From contig OY804583.1 in the NCBI GenBank assembly GCA_963680875.1, positions 35,515,331 to 35,579,330 on the forward strand: a stretch of DNA of 64,000 bases, read 5' to 3'. The notes under the pieces are model-generated. The model ran no database searches and was not told the DNA's origin. It worked only from the letters and a program-made list of their open reading frames with translations. This DNA is from Bathymodiolus brooksi (Eukaryota > Mollusca > Bivalvia > Mytilida > Modiolidae). Below, in pieces: positions 11,061 through 26,000 of the stretch. The position numbers and the translations under genes are program-made. Position 1 is the stretch's first letter. Each line of letters starts with the position of its first letter.

Positions 11061-14000
11061 AAAAAGGAAAACAACAAATACCGACAAACAGTAGGAACAG
11101 TTCTAAGATCTAATAGAAAAACAACAAATACGACAAACAGTAGGAACAGTTCTAAGATCTAATAGAAAAACAACAAATACGACAAACAGTAGGAACAGTT
11201 CTAAGATCTAATAGAAAAACAACAAATACCCACAAACAGTAGGAACAGTTCTAAGATCAAATAGAAAAACAACAAATACGACAAACAGTAGGAACAGTTC
11301 TAAGATCAAATAGAAAAACAACAAATACCCACAAACAGTAGGAACAGTTCTAAGATCTAATAGAAAAACAACTAATACGACAAACAGTAGGAACCGTTCT
11401 AAGATCAAATAGAAAAACAACAAATACGACAAACAGTAGGAACAGTTCTAAGATCAAATAGAAAAACAACTAATACGACAAACAGTAGGAACAGTTCTAA
11501 GATCTAATAGAAAAACAACAAATACCCACAAACAGTAGGAACAGTTTTAAGATCAAATAGAAAAACAACTAATACAACAAACAGTAGGAACAGTTCTAAG
11601 ATCTAATAGAAAAACAACAAATACGACAAACAGTAGGAACAGTTCTAAGATCAAATAGAAAAACAATAAATACGACAAACAGTAGGAACAGTTCTAAGAT
11701 CTAATAGAAAAACAACTAATTCGACAAACAGTAGGAACAGTTCTAAGATCTAATAGAAAAACAACAAATACGACAAACAGTAGGAACAGTTCTAAGATCA
11801 AATAGAAAAACAACAAATACGACAAACAGTAGGAACAGTTCTAAGATCAAATAGAAAAACAACAAATACGACAAACAGTAGGAACAGTTCTAAGATCAAA
11901 TAGAAAAACAACTAATACGACAAACAGTAGGAACAGTTCTAAGATCAAATAGAAAAACAACTAATACGACAAACAGTAGGAACAGTTCTAAGATCAAATA
12001 GAAAAACAACAAATACGACAAACAGTAGGAACAGTTCTAAGATCAAATAGAAAAACAACAAATACGACAAACAGTAGGAACAGTTCTAAGATCTAATAGA
12101 AAAACAACTAATACGACAAACAGTAGGAACCGTTCTAAGATCAAATAGAAAAACAACAAATACGACAAACAGTAGGAACAGTTCTAAGATCAAATAGAAA
12201 AACAACAAATACGACAAACAGTAGGAACAGTTCTAAGATCAAATAGAAAAACAACAATACGACAAACAGTAGGAACAGTTCTAAGATCTAATAGAAAAAC
12301 AACAAATACGACAAACAGTAGGAACAGTTCTAAGATCTAATAGAAAAACAACTAATACGACAAACAGTAGGAACAGTTCTAAGATCTAATAGAAAAACAA
12401 CAAATACGACAAACAGTAGGAACAGTTCTAAGATCTAATAGTAAAACAACAAAAACGACAAACAGTAGGAACAGTTCTAAGATCAAATAGAAAAACAACA
12501 AATACGACAAACAGTAGGAACAGTTCTAAGATCAATTAGAAAAACAACAAATACGACAAACAGTAGGAACAGTTCTAAGATCTAATAGAAAAACAACTAA
12601 TACCCACAAACAGTAGGAACAGTTCTAAGATCAAATAGAAAAACAACAATACGACAAACAGTAGGAACAGTTCTAAGATCAAATAGAAAAACAACAATAC
12701 GACAAACAGTAGGAACAGTTCTAAGATCAAATAGAAAAACAACTAATACCCACAAACAGTAGGAACAGTTCTAAGATCTAATAGAAAAACAACAAATACG
12801 ACAAACAGTAGGAACAGTTCTAAGATCAAATAGAAAAACAACAAATACGACAAACAGTAGGAACAGTTCTATGATCTAATAGAAAAACAACTAATACGAC
12901 AAACAGTAGGAACAGTTCTAAGATCTAATAGAAAAACAACAAATACGACAAACAGTAGGAACAGTTCTAAGATCTAATAGAAAAACAACTAATACGACAA
13001 ACAGTAGGAACCGTTCTAAGATCAAATAGAAAAACAACAAATACGACAAACAGTAGGAACAGTTCTAAGATCAAATAGAAAAACAACAAATACCCACAAA
13101 CAGTAGGAACAGTTCTAAGATCAAATAGAAAAACAACTAATACGACAAACAGTAGGAACAGTTCTAAGATCTAATAGAAAAACAACAAATACCCACAAAC
13201 AGTAGGAACAGTTCTAAGATCAAATAGAAAAACAACTAATACGACAAACAGTAGGAACAGTTCTAAGATCTAATAGAAAAACAACAAATACGACAAACAG
13301 TAGGAACAGTTCTAAGATCAAATAGAAAAACAACAAATACGACAAACAGTAGGAACAGTTCTAAGATCTAATAGAAAAACAACTAATACGACAAACAGTA
13401 GGAACAGTTCTAAGATCTAATAGAAAAACAACAAATACGACAAACAGTAGGAACAGTTCTAAGATCTAATAGAAAAACAACAAATACGACAAACAGTAGG
13501 AACAGTTCTAAGATCTAATAGAAAAACAACAAATACGACAAACAGTAGGAACAGTTCTAAGATCAAATAGAAAAACAACAAATACGACAAACAGTAGGAA
13601 CAGTTCTAAGATCAAATAGAAAAACAACTAATACGACAAACAGTAGGAACAGTTCTAAGATCAAATAGAAAAACAACTAATACGACAAACAGTAGGAACA
13701 GTTCTAAGATCAAATAGAAAAACAACAAATACGACAAACAATAGGAACAGTTCTAAGATCAAATAGAAAAACAACAAATACGACAAACAGTAGGAACAGT
13801 TCTAAGATCAAATAGAAAAACAACAATACGACAAACAGTAGGAACAGTTCTAAGATCTAATAGAAAAACAACTAATACCCACAAACAGTAGCAACAGTTC
13901 TAAGATCAAATAGAAAAACAACAAATACGACAAACAGTAGGAACAGTTCTAAGATCTAATAGAAAAACAACAAATACGACAAACAGTAGGAACAGTTCTA

Positions 14001-17000
14001 AGATCTAATAGAAAAACAACTAATACGACAAACAGTAGGAACAGTTCTAAGATCTAATAGAAAAACAACAAATACGACAAACAGTAGGAACAGTTCTAAG
14101 ATCTAATAGAAAAACAACAAATACGACAAACAGTAGGAACAGTTCTAAGATCTAATAGAAAAACAACAAATACGACAAACAGTAGGAACAGTTCTAAGAT
14201 CTAATAGAAAAACAACAAATACGACAAACAGTAGGAACAGTTCTAAGATCTAATAGAAAAACAACTAATACGACAAACAGTAGGAACAGTTCTAAGATCA
14301 AATAGAAAAACAACAATACGACAAACAGTAGGAACAGTTCTAAGATCTAATAGAAAAACAACAAATACGACAAACATTAGGAACAGTTCTAAGATCTAAT
14401 AGAAAAACAACTAATACGACAAACAGTAGGAACAGTTCTAAGATCTAATAGAAAAACAACAAATACGACAAACAGTAGGAACAGTTCTAAGATCAAATAG
14501 AAAAACAACAAATACGACAAACAGTAGGAACAGTTCTAAGATCTAATAGAAAAACAACAAATACGACAAACAGTAGGAACAGTTCTAAGATCTAATAGAA
14601 AAACAACAAATACGACAAACAGTAGGAACAGTTCTAAGATCTAATAGAAAAACAACAAATACGACAAACAGTAGGAACAGTTCTAAGATCAAATAGAAAA
14701 ACAACAAATACGACAAACAGTAGGAACAGTTCTAAGATCAAATAGAAAAACAACAAATACGACAAACAGTAGGAACAGTTCTAAGATCTAATAGAAAAAC
14801 AACAAATACGACAAACAGTAGGAACAGTTCTAAGATCTAATAGAAAAACAACAAATACGACAAACAGTAGGAACAGTTCTAAGATCTAATAGAAAAACAA
14901 CAAATACGACAAACAGTAGGAACAGTTCTAAGATCTAATAGAAAAACAACAAATACGACAAACAGTAGGAACAGTTCTAAGATCAAATAGAAAAACAACA
15001 AATACGACAAACAGTAGGAACAGTTCTAAGATCTAATAGAAAAACAACTAATACCCACAAACAGTAGGAACAGTTCTAAGATCAAATAGAAAAACAACTA
15101 ATACCAACAAACAGTAGGAACAGTTCTAAGATCTAATAGAAAAACAACAAATACGACAAACAGTAGGAACAGTTCTAAGATCAAATAGAAAAACAACAAA
15201 TACGACAAACAGTAGGAACAGTTCTATGATCTAATAGAAAAACAACTAATACGACAAACAGTAGGAACAGTTCTAAGATCTAATAGAAAAACAACAAATA
15301 CGACAAACAGTAGGAACAGTTCTAAGATCTAATAGAAAAACAACTAATACGACAAACAGTAGGAACCGTTCTAAGATCAAATAGAAAAACAACAAATACG
15401 ACAAACAGTAGGAACAGTTCTAAGATCAAATAGAAAAACAACAAATACCCACAAACAGTAGGAACAGTTCTAAGATCAAATAGAAAAACAACTAATACGA
15501 CAAACAGTAGGAACAGTTCTAAGATCTAATAGAAAAACAACAAATACCCACAAACAGTAGGAACAGTTCTAAGATCAAATAGAAAAACAACTAATACGAC
15601 AAACAGTAGGAACAGTTCTAAGATCTAATAGAAAAACAACAAATACGACAAACAGTAGGAACAGTTCTAAGATCAAATAGAAAAACAACAAATACGACAA
15701 ACAGTAGGAACAGTTCTAAGATCTAATAGAAAAACAACTAATACGACAAACAGTAGGAACAGTTCTAAGATCTAATAGAAAAACAACAAATACGACAAAC
15801 AGTAGGAACAGTTCTAAGATCTAATAGAAAAACAACAAATACGACAAACAGTAGGAACAGTTCTAAGATCTAATAGAAAAACAACAAATACGACAAACAG
15901 TAGGAACAGTTCTAAGATCAAATAGAAAAACAACAAATACGACAAACAGTAGGAACAGTTCTAAGATCAAATAGAAAAACAACTAATACGACAAACAGTA
16001 GGAACAGTTCTAAGATCTAATAGAAAAACAACAAATACGACAAACAGTAGGAACAGTTCTAAGATCAAATAGAAAAACAACAAATACGACAAACAGTAGG
16101 AACAGTTCTAAGATCAAATAGAAAAACAACAAATACGACAAACAGTAGGAACAGTTCTAAGATCAAATAGAAAAACAACTAATACGACAAACAGTAGGAA
16201 CAGTTCTAAGATCAAATAGAAAAACAACTAATACGACAAACAGTAGGAACAGTTCTAAGATCAAATAGAAAAACAACAAATACGACAAACAGTAGGAACA
16301 GTTCTAAGATCAAATAGAAAAACAACAAATACGACAAACAGTAGGAACAGTTCTAAGATCTAATAGAAAAACAACTAATACGACAAACAGTAGGAACAGT
16401 TCTAAGATCAAATAGAAAAACAACAATACGACAAACAGTAGGAACAGTTCTAAGATCTAATAGAAAAACAACTAATACCCACAAACAGTAGCAACAGTTC
16501 TAAGATCAAATAGAAAAACAACAAATACGACAAACAGTAGGAACAGTTCTAAGATCTAATAGAAAAACAACAAATACGACAAACAGTAGGAACAGTTCTA
16601 AGATCTAATAGAAAAACAACTAATACGACAAACAGTAGGAACAGTTCTAAGATCTAATAGAAAAACAACAAATACGACAAACAGTAGGAACAGTTCTAAG
16701 ATCTAATAGAAAAACAACAAATACGACAAACAGAAGGAACAGTTCTAAGATCTAATAGAAAAACAACAAATACGACAAACAGTAGGAACAGTTCTAAGAT
16801 CTAATAGAAAAACAACAAATACGACAAACAGTAGGAACAGTTCTAAGATCTAATAGAAAAACAACTAATACGACAAACAGTAGGAACAGTTCTAAGATCA
16901 AATAGAAAAACAACAATACGACAAACAGTAGGAACAGTTCTAAGATCTAATAGAAAAACAACAAATACGACAAACAGTAGGAACAGTTCTAAGATCTAAT

Positions 17001-20000
17001 AGAAAAACAACTAATACGACAAACAGTAGGAACAGTTCTAAGATCTAATAGAAAAACAACAAATACGACAAACAGTAGGAACAGTTCTAAGATCAAATAG
17101 AAAAACAACAAATACGACAAACAGTAGGAACAGTTCTAAGATCTAATAGAAAAACAACAAATACGACAAACAGTAGGAACAGTTCTAAGATCTAATAGAA
17201 AAACAACAAATACGACAAACAGTAGGAACAGTTCTAAGATCTAATAGAAAAACAACAAATACGACAAACAGTAGGAACAGTTCTAAGATCAAATAGAAAA
17301 ACAACAAATACGACAAACAGTAGGAACAGTTCTAAGATCAAATAGAAAAACAACAAATACGACAAACAGTAGGAACAGTTCTAAGATCTAATAGAAAAAC
17401 AACAAATACGACAAACAGTAGGAACAGTTCTAAGATCTAATAGAAAAACAACAAATACGACAAACAGTAGGAACAGTTCTAAGATCTAATAGAAAAACAA
17501 CAAATACGACAAACAGTAGGAACAGTTCTAAGATCTAATAGAAAAACAACAAATACGACAAACAGTAGGAACAGTTCTAAGATCAAATAGAAAAACAACA
17601 AATACGACAAACAGTAGGAACAGTTCTAAGATCTAATAGAAAAACAACAAATACGACAAACAGTAGGAACAGTTCTAAGATCAAATAGAAAAACAACAAA
17701 TACGACAAACAGTAGGAACAGTTCTAAGATCTAATAGAAAAACAACTAATACGACAAACAGTAGGAACAGTTCTAAGATCTAATAGAAAAACAACTAATA
17801 CGACAAACAGTAGGAACAGTTCTAAGATCAAATAGAAAAAAAACTAATACGACAAACAGTAGGAACAGTTCTAAGATCAAATAGAAAAACAACAAATACG
17901 ACAAACAGTAGGAACAGTTCTAAGATCAAATAGAAAAACAACAAATACGACAAACAGTAGGAACAGTTCTAAGATCAAATAGAAAAACAACAAATACGAC
18001 AAACAGTAGGAACAGTTCTAAGATCAAATAGAAAAACAACAAATACGACAAACAGTAGGAACAGTTCTAAGATCTAATAGAAAAACAACAAATACGACAA
18101 ACAGTAGGAACAGTTCTAAGATCTAATAGAAAAATAACTAATACGACAAACAGTAGGAACAGTTCTAAGTTCTAATAGAAAAACAACTAATACGACAAAC
18201 AGTAGGAACAGTTCTAAGATCTAATAGAAAAACAACAAATACGACAAACAGTAGGAACAGTTCTAAGATCAAATAGAAAAACAACTAATACGACAAACAG
18301 TAGGAACAGTTCTAAGATCAAATAGAAAAACAACAAATACGACAAACAGTAGGAACAGTTCTAAGATCTAATAGAAAAACAACAAATACGACAAACAGTA
18401 GGAACAGTTCTAAGATCTAATAGAAAAACAACTAATACGACAAACAGTAGGAACAGTTCTAAGATCAAATAGAAAAACAACAAATACGACAAACAGTAGG
18501 AACAGTTCTAAGATCAAATAGAAAAACAACAAATACGACAAACAGTAGGAACAGTTCTAAGATCAAATAGAAAAAAAACTAATACGACAAACAGTAGGAA
18601 CAGTTCTAAGATCAAATAGAAAAACAACTAATACGACAAACAGTAGGAACAGTTCTAAGATCAAATAGAAAAACAACAAATACGACAAACAGTAGGAACA
18701 GTTCTAAGATCAAATAGAAAAACAACAAATACGACAAACAGTAGGAACAGTTCTAAGATCAAATAGAAAAACAACAAATACGACAAACAGTAGGAACAGT
18801 TCTAAGATCTAATAGAAAAACAACAAATACGACAAACAGTAGGAACAGTTCTAAGATCAAATAGAAAAACAACAAATACGACAAACAGTAGGAACAGTTC
18901 TAAGATCAAATAGAAAAACAACAAATACGACAAACAGTAGGAACAGTTCTAAGATCTAATAGAAAAACAACAAATACGACAAACAGTAGGAACAGTTCTA
19001 AGATCAAATAGAAAAACAACTAATACGACAAACAGTAGGAACAGTTCTAAGATCTAATAGAAAAACAACAAATACGACAAACAGTAGGAACAGTTCTAAG
19101 ATCTAATAGAAAAACAACTAATACGACAAACAGTAGGAACAGTTCTAAGATCTAATAGAAAAACAACAAATACGACAAACAGTAGGAACAGTTCTAAGAT
19201 CAAATAGAAAAACAACAAATACGACAAACAGTAGGAACAGTTCTAAGATCTAATAGAAAAACAACAAATACGACAAACAGTAGGAACAGTTCTAAGATAT
19301 AATAGAAAAACAACTAATACGACAAACAGTAGGAACAGTTCTAAGATCAAATAGAAAAACAACAAATACGACAAACAGTAGGAACAGTTCTAAGATCTAA
19401 TAGAAAAACAACAAATACGACAAACAATAGGAACAGTTCTGAGATCAAATAGAAAAACAACAAATACGACAAACAGTAGGAACAGTTCTAAGATCTAATA
19501 GAAAAACAACAAATACGACAAACAGTAGGAACAGTTCTAAGATCAAATAGAAAAACAACTAATACGACAAACAGTAGGAACAGTTCTAAGATCAAATAGA
19601 AAAACAACAAATACGACAAACAGTAGGAACAGTTCTAAGATCAAATAGAAAAACAACAAATACGACAAACAGTAGGAACAGTTCTAAGATCAAATAGAAA
19701 AACAACTAATACGACAAACAGTAGGAACAGTTCTAAGATCTAATAGAAAAACAACAAATACGACAAACAGTAGGAACAGTTCTAAGATCAAATAGAAAAA
19801 CAACAAATACGACAAACAGTAGGAACAGTTCTAAGATCAAATAGAAAAACAACAAATACGACAAACAGTAGGAACAGTTCTAAGATCAAATAGAAAAACA
19901 ACTAATACGACAAACAGTAGGAACAGTTCTAAGATCAAATAGAAAAACAACTAATACGACAAACAGTAGGAACAGTTCTAAGATCAAATAGAAAAACAAC

Positions 20001-23000
20001 AAATACGACAAACAGTAGGAACAGTTCTAAGATCAAATAGAAAAACAACAAATACGACAAACAGTAGGAACAGTTCTAAGATCTAATAGAAAAACAACTA
20101 ATACGACAAACAGTAGGAACAGTTCTAAGATCAAATAGAAAAACAACAATACGACAAACAGTAGGAACAGTTCTAAGATCTAATAGAAAAACAACTAATA
20201 CCCACAAACAGTAGCAACAGTTCTAAGATCAAATAGAAAAACAACAAATACGACAAACAGTAGGAACAGTTCTAAGATCTAATAGAAAAACAACAAATAC
20301 GACAAACAGTAGGAACAGTTCTAAGATCTAATAGTAAAACAACTAATACGACAAACAGTAGGAACAGTTCTAAGATCTAATAGAAAAACAACAAATACGA
20401 CAAACAGTAGGAACAGTTCTAAGATCTAATAGAAAAACAACAAATACGACAAACAGTAGGAACAGTTCTAAGATCTAATAGAAAAACAACAAATACGACA
20501 AACAGTAGGAACAGTTCTAAGATCTAATAGAAAAACAACAAATACGACAAACAGTAGGAACAGTTCTAAGATCAAATAGAAAAACAACAATACGACAAAC
20601 AGTAGGAACAGTTCTAAGATCTAATAGAAAAACAACAAATACGACAAACAGTAGGAACAGTTCTAAGATCTAATAGAAAAACAACTAATACGACAAACAG
20701 TAGGAACAGTTCTAAGATCTAATAGAAAAACAACAAATACGACAAACAGTAGGAACAGTTCTAAGATCAAATAGAAAAACAACAAATACGACAAACAGTA
20801 GGAACAGTTCTAAGATCTAATAGAAAAACAACAAATACGACAAACAGTAGGAACAGTTCTAAGATCTAATAGAAAAACAACAAATACGACAAACAGTAGG
20901 AACAGTTCTAAGATCTAATAGAAAAACAACAAATACGACAAACAGTAGGAACAGTTCTAAGATCAAATAGAAAAACAACAAATACGACAAACAGTAGGAA
21001 CAGTTCTAAGATCAAATAGAAAAACAACAAATACGACAAACAGTAGGAACAGTTCTAAGATCTAATAGAAAAACAACAAATACGACAAACAGTAGGAACA
21101 GTTCTAAGATCTAATAGAAAAACAACAAATACGACAAACAGTAGGAACAGTTCTAAGATCTAATAGAAAAACAACAAATACGACAAACAGTAGGAACAGT
21201 TCTAAGATCTAATAGAAAAACAACAAATACGACAAACAGTAGGAACAGTTCTAAGATCAAATAGAAAAACAACAAATACGACAAACAGTAGGAACAGTTC
21301 TAAGATCTAATAGAAAAACAACAAATACGACAAACAGTAGGAACAGTTCTAAGATCAAATAGAAAAACAACAAATACGACAAACAGTAGGAACAGTTCTA
21401 AGATCTAATAGAAAAACAACTAATACGACAAACAGTAGGAACAGTTCTAAGATCTAATAGAAAAACAACTAATACGACAAACAGTAGGAACAGTTCTAAG
21501 ATCAAATAGAAAAAAAACTAATACGACAAACAGTAGGAACAGTTCTAAGATCAAATAGAAAAACAACAAATACGATAAACAGTAGGAACAGTTCTAAGAT
21601 CAAATAGAAAAACAACAAATACGACAAACAGTAGGAACAGTTCTAAGATCAAATAGAAAAACAACAAATACGACAAACAGTAGGAACAGTTCTAAGATCA
21701 AATAGAAAAACAACAAATACGACAAACAGTAGGAACAGTTCTAAGATCTAATAGAAAAACAACAAATACGACAAACAGTAGGAACAGTTCTAAGATCTAA
21801 TAGAAAAACAACTAATACGACAAACAGTAGGAACAGTTCTAAGTTCTAATAGAAAAACAACTAATACGACAAACAGTAGGAACAGTTCTAAGATCTAATA
21901 GAAAAACAACAAATACGACAAACAGTAGGAACAGTTCTAAGATCAAATAGAAAAACAACTAATACGACAAACAGTAGGAACAGTTCTAAGATCAAATAGA
22001 AAAACAACAAATACGACAAACAGTAGGAACAGTTCTAAGATCTAATAGAAAAACAACAAATACGACAAACAGTAGGAACAGTTCTAAGATCTAATAGAAA
22101 AACAACTAATACGACAAACAGTAGGAACAGTTCTAAGATCAAATAGAAAAACAACAAATACGACAAACAGTAGGAACAGTTCTAAGATCAAATAGAAAAA
22201 CAACAAATACGACAAACAGTAGGAACAGTTCTAAGATCAAATAGAAAAAAAACTAATACGACAAACAGTAGGAACAGTTCTAAGATCAAATAGAAAAACA
22301 ACTAATACGACAAACAGTAGGAACAGTTCTAAGATCAAATAGAAAAACAACAAATACGACAAACAGTAGGAACAGTTCTAAGATCAAATAGAAAAACAAC
22401 AAATACGACAAACAGTTGGAACAGTTCTAAGATCAAATAGAAAAACAACAAATACGACAAACAGTAGGAACAGTTCTAAGATCTAATAGAAAAACAACAA
22501 ATACGACAAACAGTAGGAACAGTTCTAAGATCAAATAGAAAAACAACAAATACGACAAACAGTAGGAACAGTTCTAAGATCAAATAGAAAAACAACAAAT
22601 ACGACAAACAGTAGGAACAGTTCTAAGATCTAATAGAAAAACAACAAATACGACAAACAGTAGGAACAGTTCTAAGATCAAATAGAAAAACAACTAATAC
22701 GACAAACAGTAGGAACAGTTCTAAGATCTAATAGAAAAACAACAAATACGACAAACAGTAGGAACAGTTCTAAGATCTAATAGAAAAACAACAAATACGA
22801 CAAACAGTAGGAACAGTTCTAAGATCTAATAGAAAAACAACAAATACGACAAACAGTAGGAACAGTTCTAAGATCAAATAGAAAAACAACAAATACGACA
22901 AACAGTAGGAACAGTTCTAAGATCTAATAGAAAAACAACTAATACGACAAACAGTAGGAACAGTTCTAAGATCTAATAGAAAAACAACTAATACGACAAA

Positions 23001-26000
23001 CAGTAGGAACAGTTCTAAGATCAAATAGAAAAACAACTAATACGACAAACAGTAGGAACAGTTCTAAGATCAAATAGAAAAACAACAAATACGACAAACA
23101 GTAGGAACAGTTCTAAGATCAAATAGAAAAACAACAAATACGACAAACAGTAGGAACAGTTCTAAGATCAAATAGAAAAACAACAAATACGACAAACAGT
23201 AGGAACAGTTCTAAGATCAAATAGAAAAACAACAAATACGACAAACAGTAGGAACAGTTCTAAGATCTAATAGAAAAACAACAAATACGACAAACAGTAG
23301 GAACAGTTCTAAGATCTAATAGAAAAATAACTAATACGACAAACAGTACGAACAGTTCTAAGTTCTAATAGAAAAACAACTAATACGACAAACAGTAGGA
23401 ACAGTTCTAAGATCTAATAGAAAAACAACAAATACGACAAACAGTAGGAACAGTTCTAAGATCAAATAGAAAAACAACAAATACGACAAACAGTAGGAAC
23501 AGTTCTAAGATCTAATAGAAAAACAACAAATACGACAAACAGTAGGAACAGTTCTGAGATCAAATAGAAAAACAACAAATACGACAAACAGTAGGAACAG
23601 TTCTAAGATCTAATAGAAAAACAACAAATACGACAAACAGTAGGAACAGTTCTAAGATCAAATAGAAAAACAACTAATACGACAAACAGTAGGAACAGTT
23701 CTAAGATCAAATAGAAAAACAACAAATACGACAAACAGTAGGAACAGTTCTAAGATCAAATAGAAAAACAACAAATACGACAAACAGTAGGAACAGTTCT
23801 AAGATCAAATAGAAAAACAACTAATACGACAAACAGTAGGAACAGTTCTAAGATCTAATAGAAAAACAACAAATACGACAAACAGTAGGAACAGTTCTAA
23901 GATCAAATAGAAAAACAACAAATACGACAAACAGTAGGAACAGTTCTAAGATCAAATAGAAAAACAACAAATACGACAAACAGTAGGAACAGTTCTAAGA
24001 TCAAATAGAAAAACAACTAATACGACAAACAGTAGGAACAGTTCTAAGATCAAATAGAAAAACAACTAATACGACAAACAGTAGGAACAGTTCTAAGATC
24101 AAATAGAAAAACAACAAATACGACAAACAGTAGGAACAGTTCTAAGATCAAATAGAAAAACAACAAATACGACAAACAGTAGGAACAGTTCTAAGATCTA
24201 ATAGAAAAACAACTAATACGACAAACAGTAGGAACAGTTCTAAGATCAAATAGAAAAACAACAATACGACAAACAGTAGGAACAGTTCTAAGATCTAATA
24301 GAAAAACAACTAATACCCACAAACAGTAGCAACAGTTCTAAGATCAAATAGAAAAACAACAAATACGACAAACAGTAGGAACAGTTCTAAGATCTAATAG
24401 AAAAACAACAAATACGACAAACAGTAGGAACAGTTCTAAGATCTAATAGTAAAACAACTAATACGACAAACAGTAGGAACAGTTCTAAGATCTAATAGAA
24501 AAACAACAAATACGACAAACAGTAGGAACAGTTCTAAGATCTAATAGAAAAACAACAAATACGACAAACAGTAGGAACAGTTCTAAGATCTAATAGAAAA
24601 ACAACAAATACGACAAACAGTAGGAACAGTTCTAAGATCTAATAGAAAAACAACTAATACGACAAACAGTAGGAACAGTTCTAAGATCAAATAGAAAAAC
24701 AACAATACGACAAACAGTAGGAACAGTTCTAAGATCTAATAGAAAAACAACAAATACGACAAACAGTAGAAACAGTTCTAAGATCTAATAGAAAAACAAC
24801 TAATACAACAAACAGTAGGAACAGTTCTAAGATCTAATAGAAAAACAACAAATACGACAAACAGTAGGAACAGTTCTAAGATCTAATAGAAAAACAACAA
24901 ATACGACAAACAGTAGGAACAGTTCTAAGATCAAATAGAAAAACAACAAATACGACAAACAGTAGGAACAGTTCTAAGATCTAATAGAAAAACAACAAAT
25001 ACGACAAACAGTAGGAACAGTTCTAAGATCAAATAGAAAAACAACAAATACGACAAACAGTAGGAACAGTTCTAAGATCAAATAGAAAAACAACAAATAC
25101 GACAAACAGTAGGAACAGTTCTAAGATCTAATAGAAAAACAACAAATACGACAAACAGTAGGAACAGTTCTAAGATCTAATAGAAAAACAACAAATACGA
25201 CAAACAGTAGGAACAGTTCTAAGATCTAATAGAAAAACAACTAATACGACAAACAGTAGGAACAGTTCTAAGATCTAATAGAAAAACAACAAATACGACA
25301 AACAGTAGGAACAGTTCTAAGATCTAATAGAAAAACAACAAATACGACAAACAGTAGGAACAGTTCTAAGATCTAATAGAAAAACAACAAATACGACAAA
25401 CAGTAGGAACAGTTCTAAGATCTAATAGAAAAACAACAAATACGACAAACAGTAGGAACAGTTCTAAGATCAAATAGAAAAACAACAAATACGACAAACA
25501 GTAGGAACAGTTCTAAGATCAAATAGAAAAACAACAAATACGACAAACAGTAGGAACAGTTCTAAGATCTAATAGAAAAACAACAAATACGACAAACAGT
25601 AGGAACAGTTCTAAGATCTAATAGAAAAACAACAAATACGACAAACAGTAGGAACAGTTCTAAGATCTAATAGAAAAACAACAAATACGACAAACAGTAG
25701 GAACAGTTCTAAGATCTAATAGAAAAACAACAAATACGACATACAGTAGGAACAGTTCTAAGATCAAATAGAAAAACAACAAATACGACAAACAGTAGGA
25801 ACAGTTCTAAGATCTAATAGAAAAACAACAAATACGACAAACAGTAGGAACAGTTCTAAGATCAAATAGAAAAACAACAAATACGACAAACAGTAGGAAC
25901 AGTTCTAAGATCTAATAGAAAAGCAACTAATACGACAAACAGTAGGAACAGTTCTAAGATCTAATAGAAAAACAACTAATACGACAAACAGTAGGAACAG

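Noticed and set aside
11208..11432. Minus-strand open frames within the 49-bp satellite (also 28413-28637 and 30524-30748)
   Set aside because: They arise only where certain satellite variants line up. The 49-bp period shifts frame every unit, the frames repeat identical hydrophobic strings, and the last two are the same block duplicated 2,111 bp apart.
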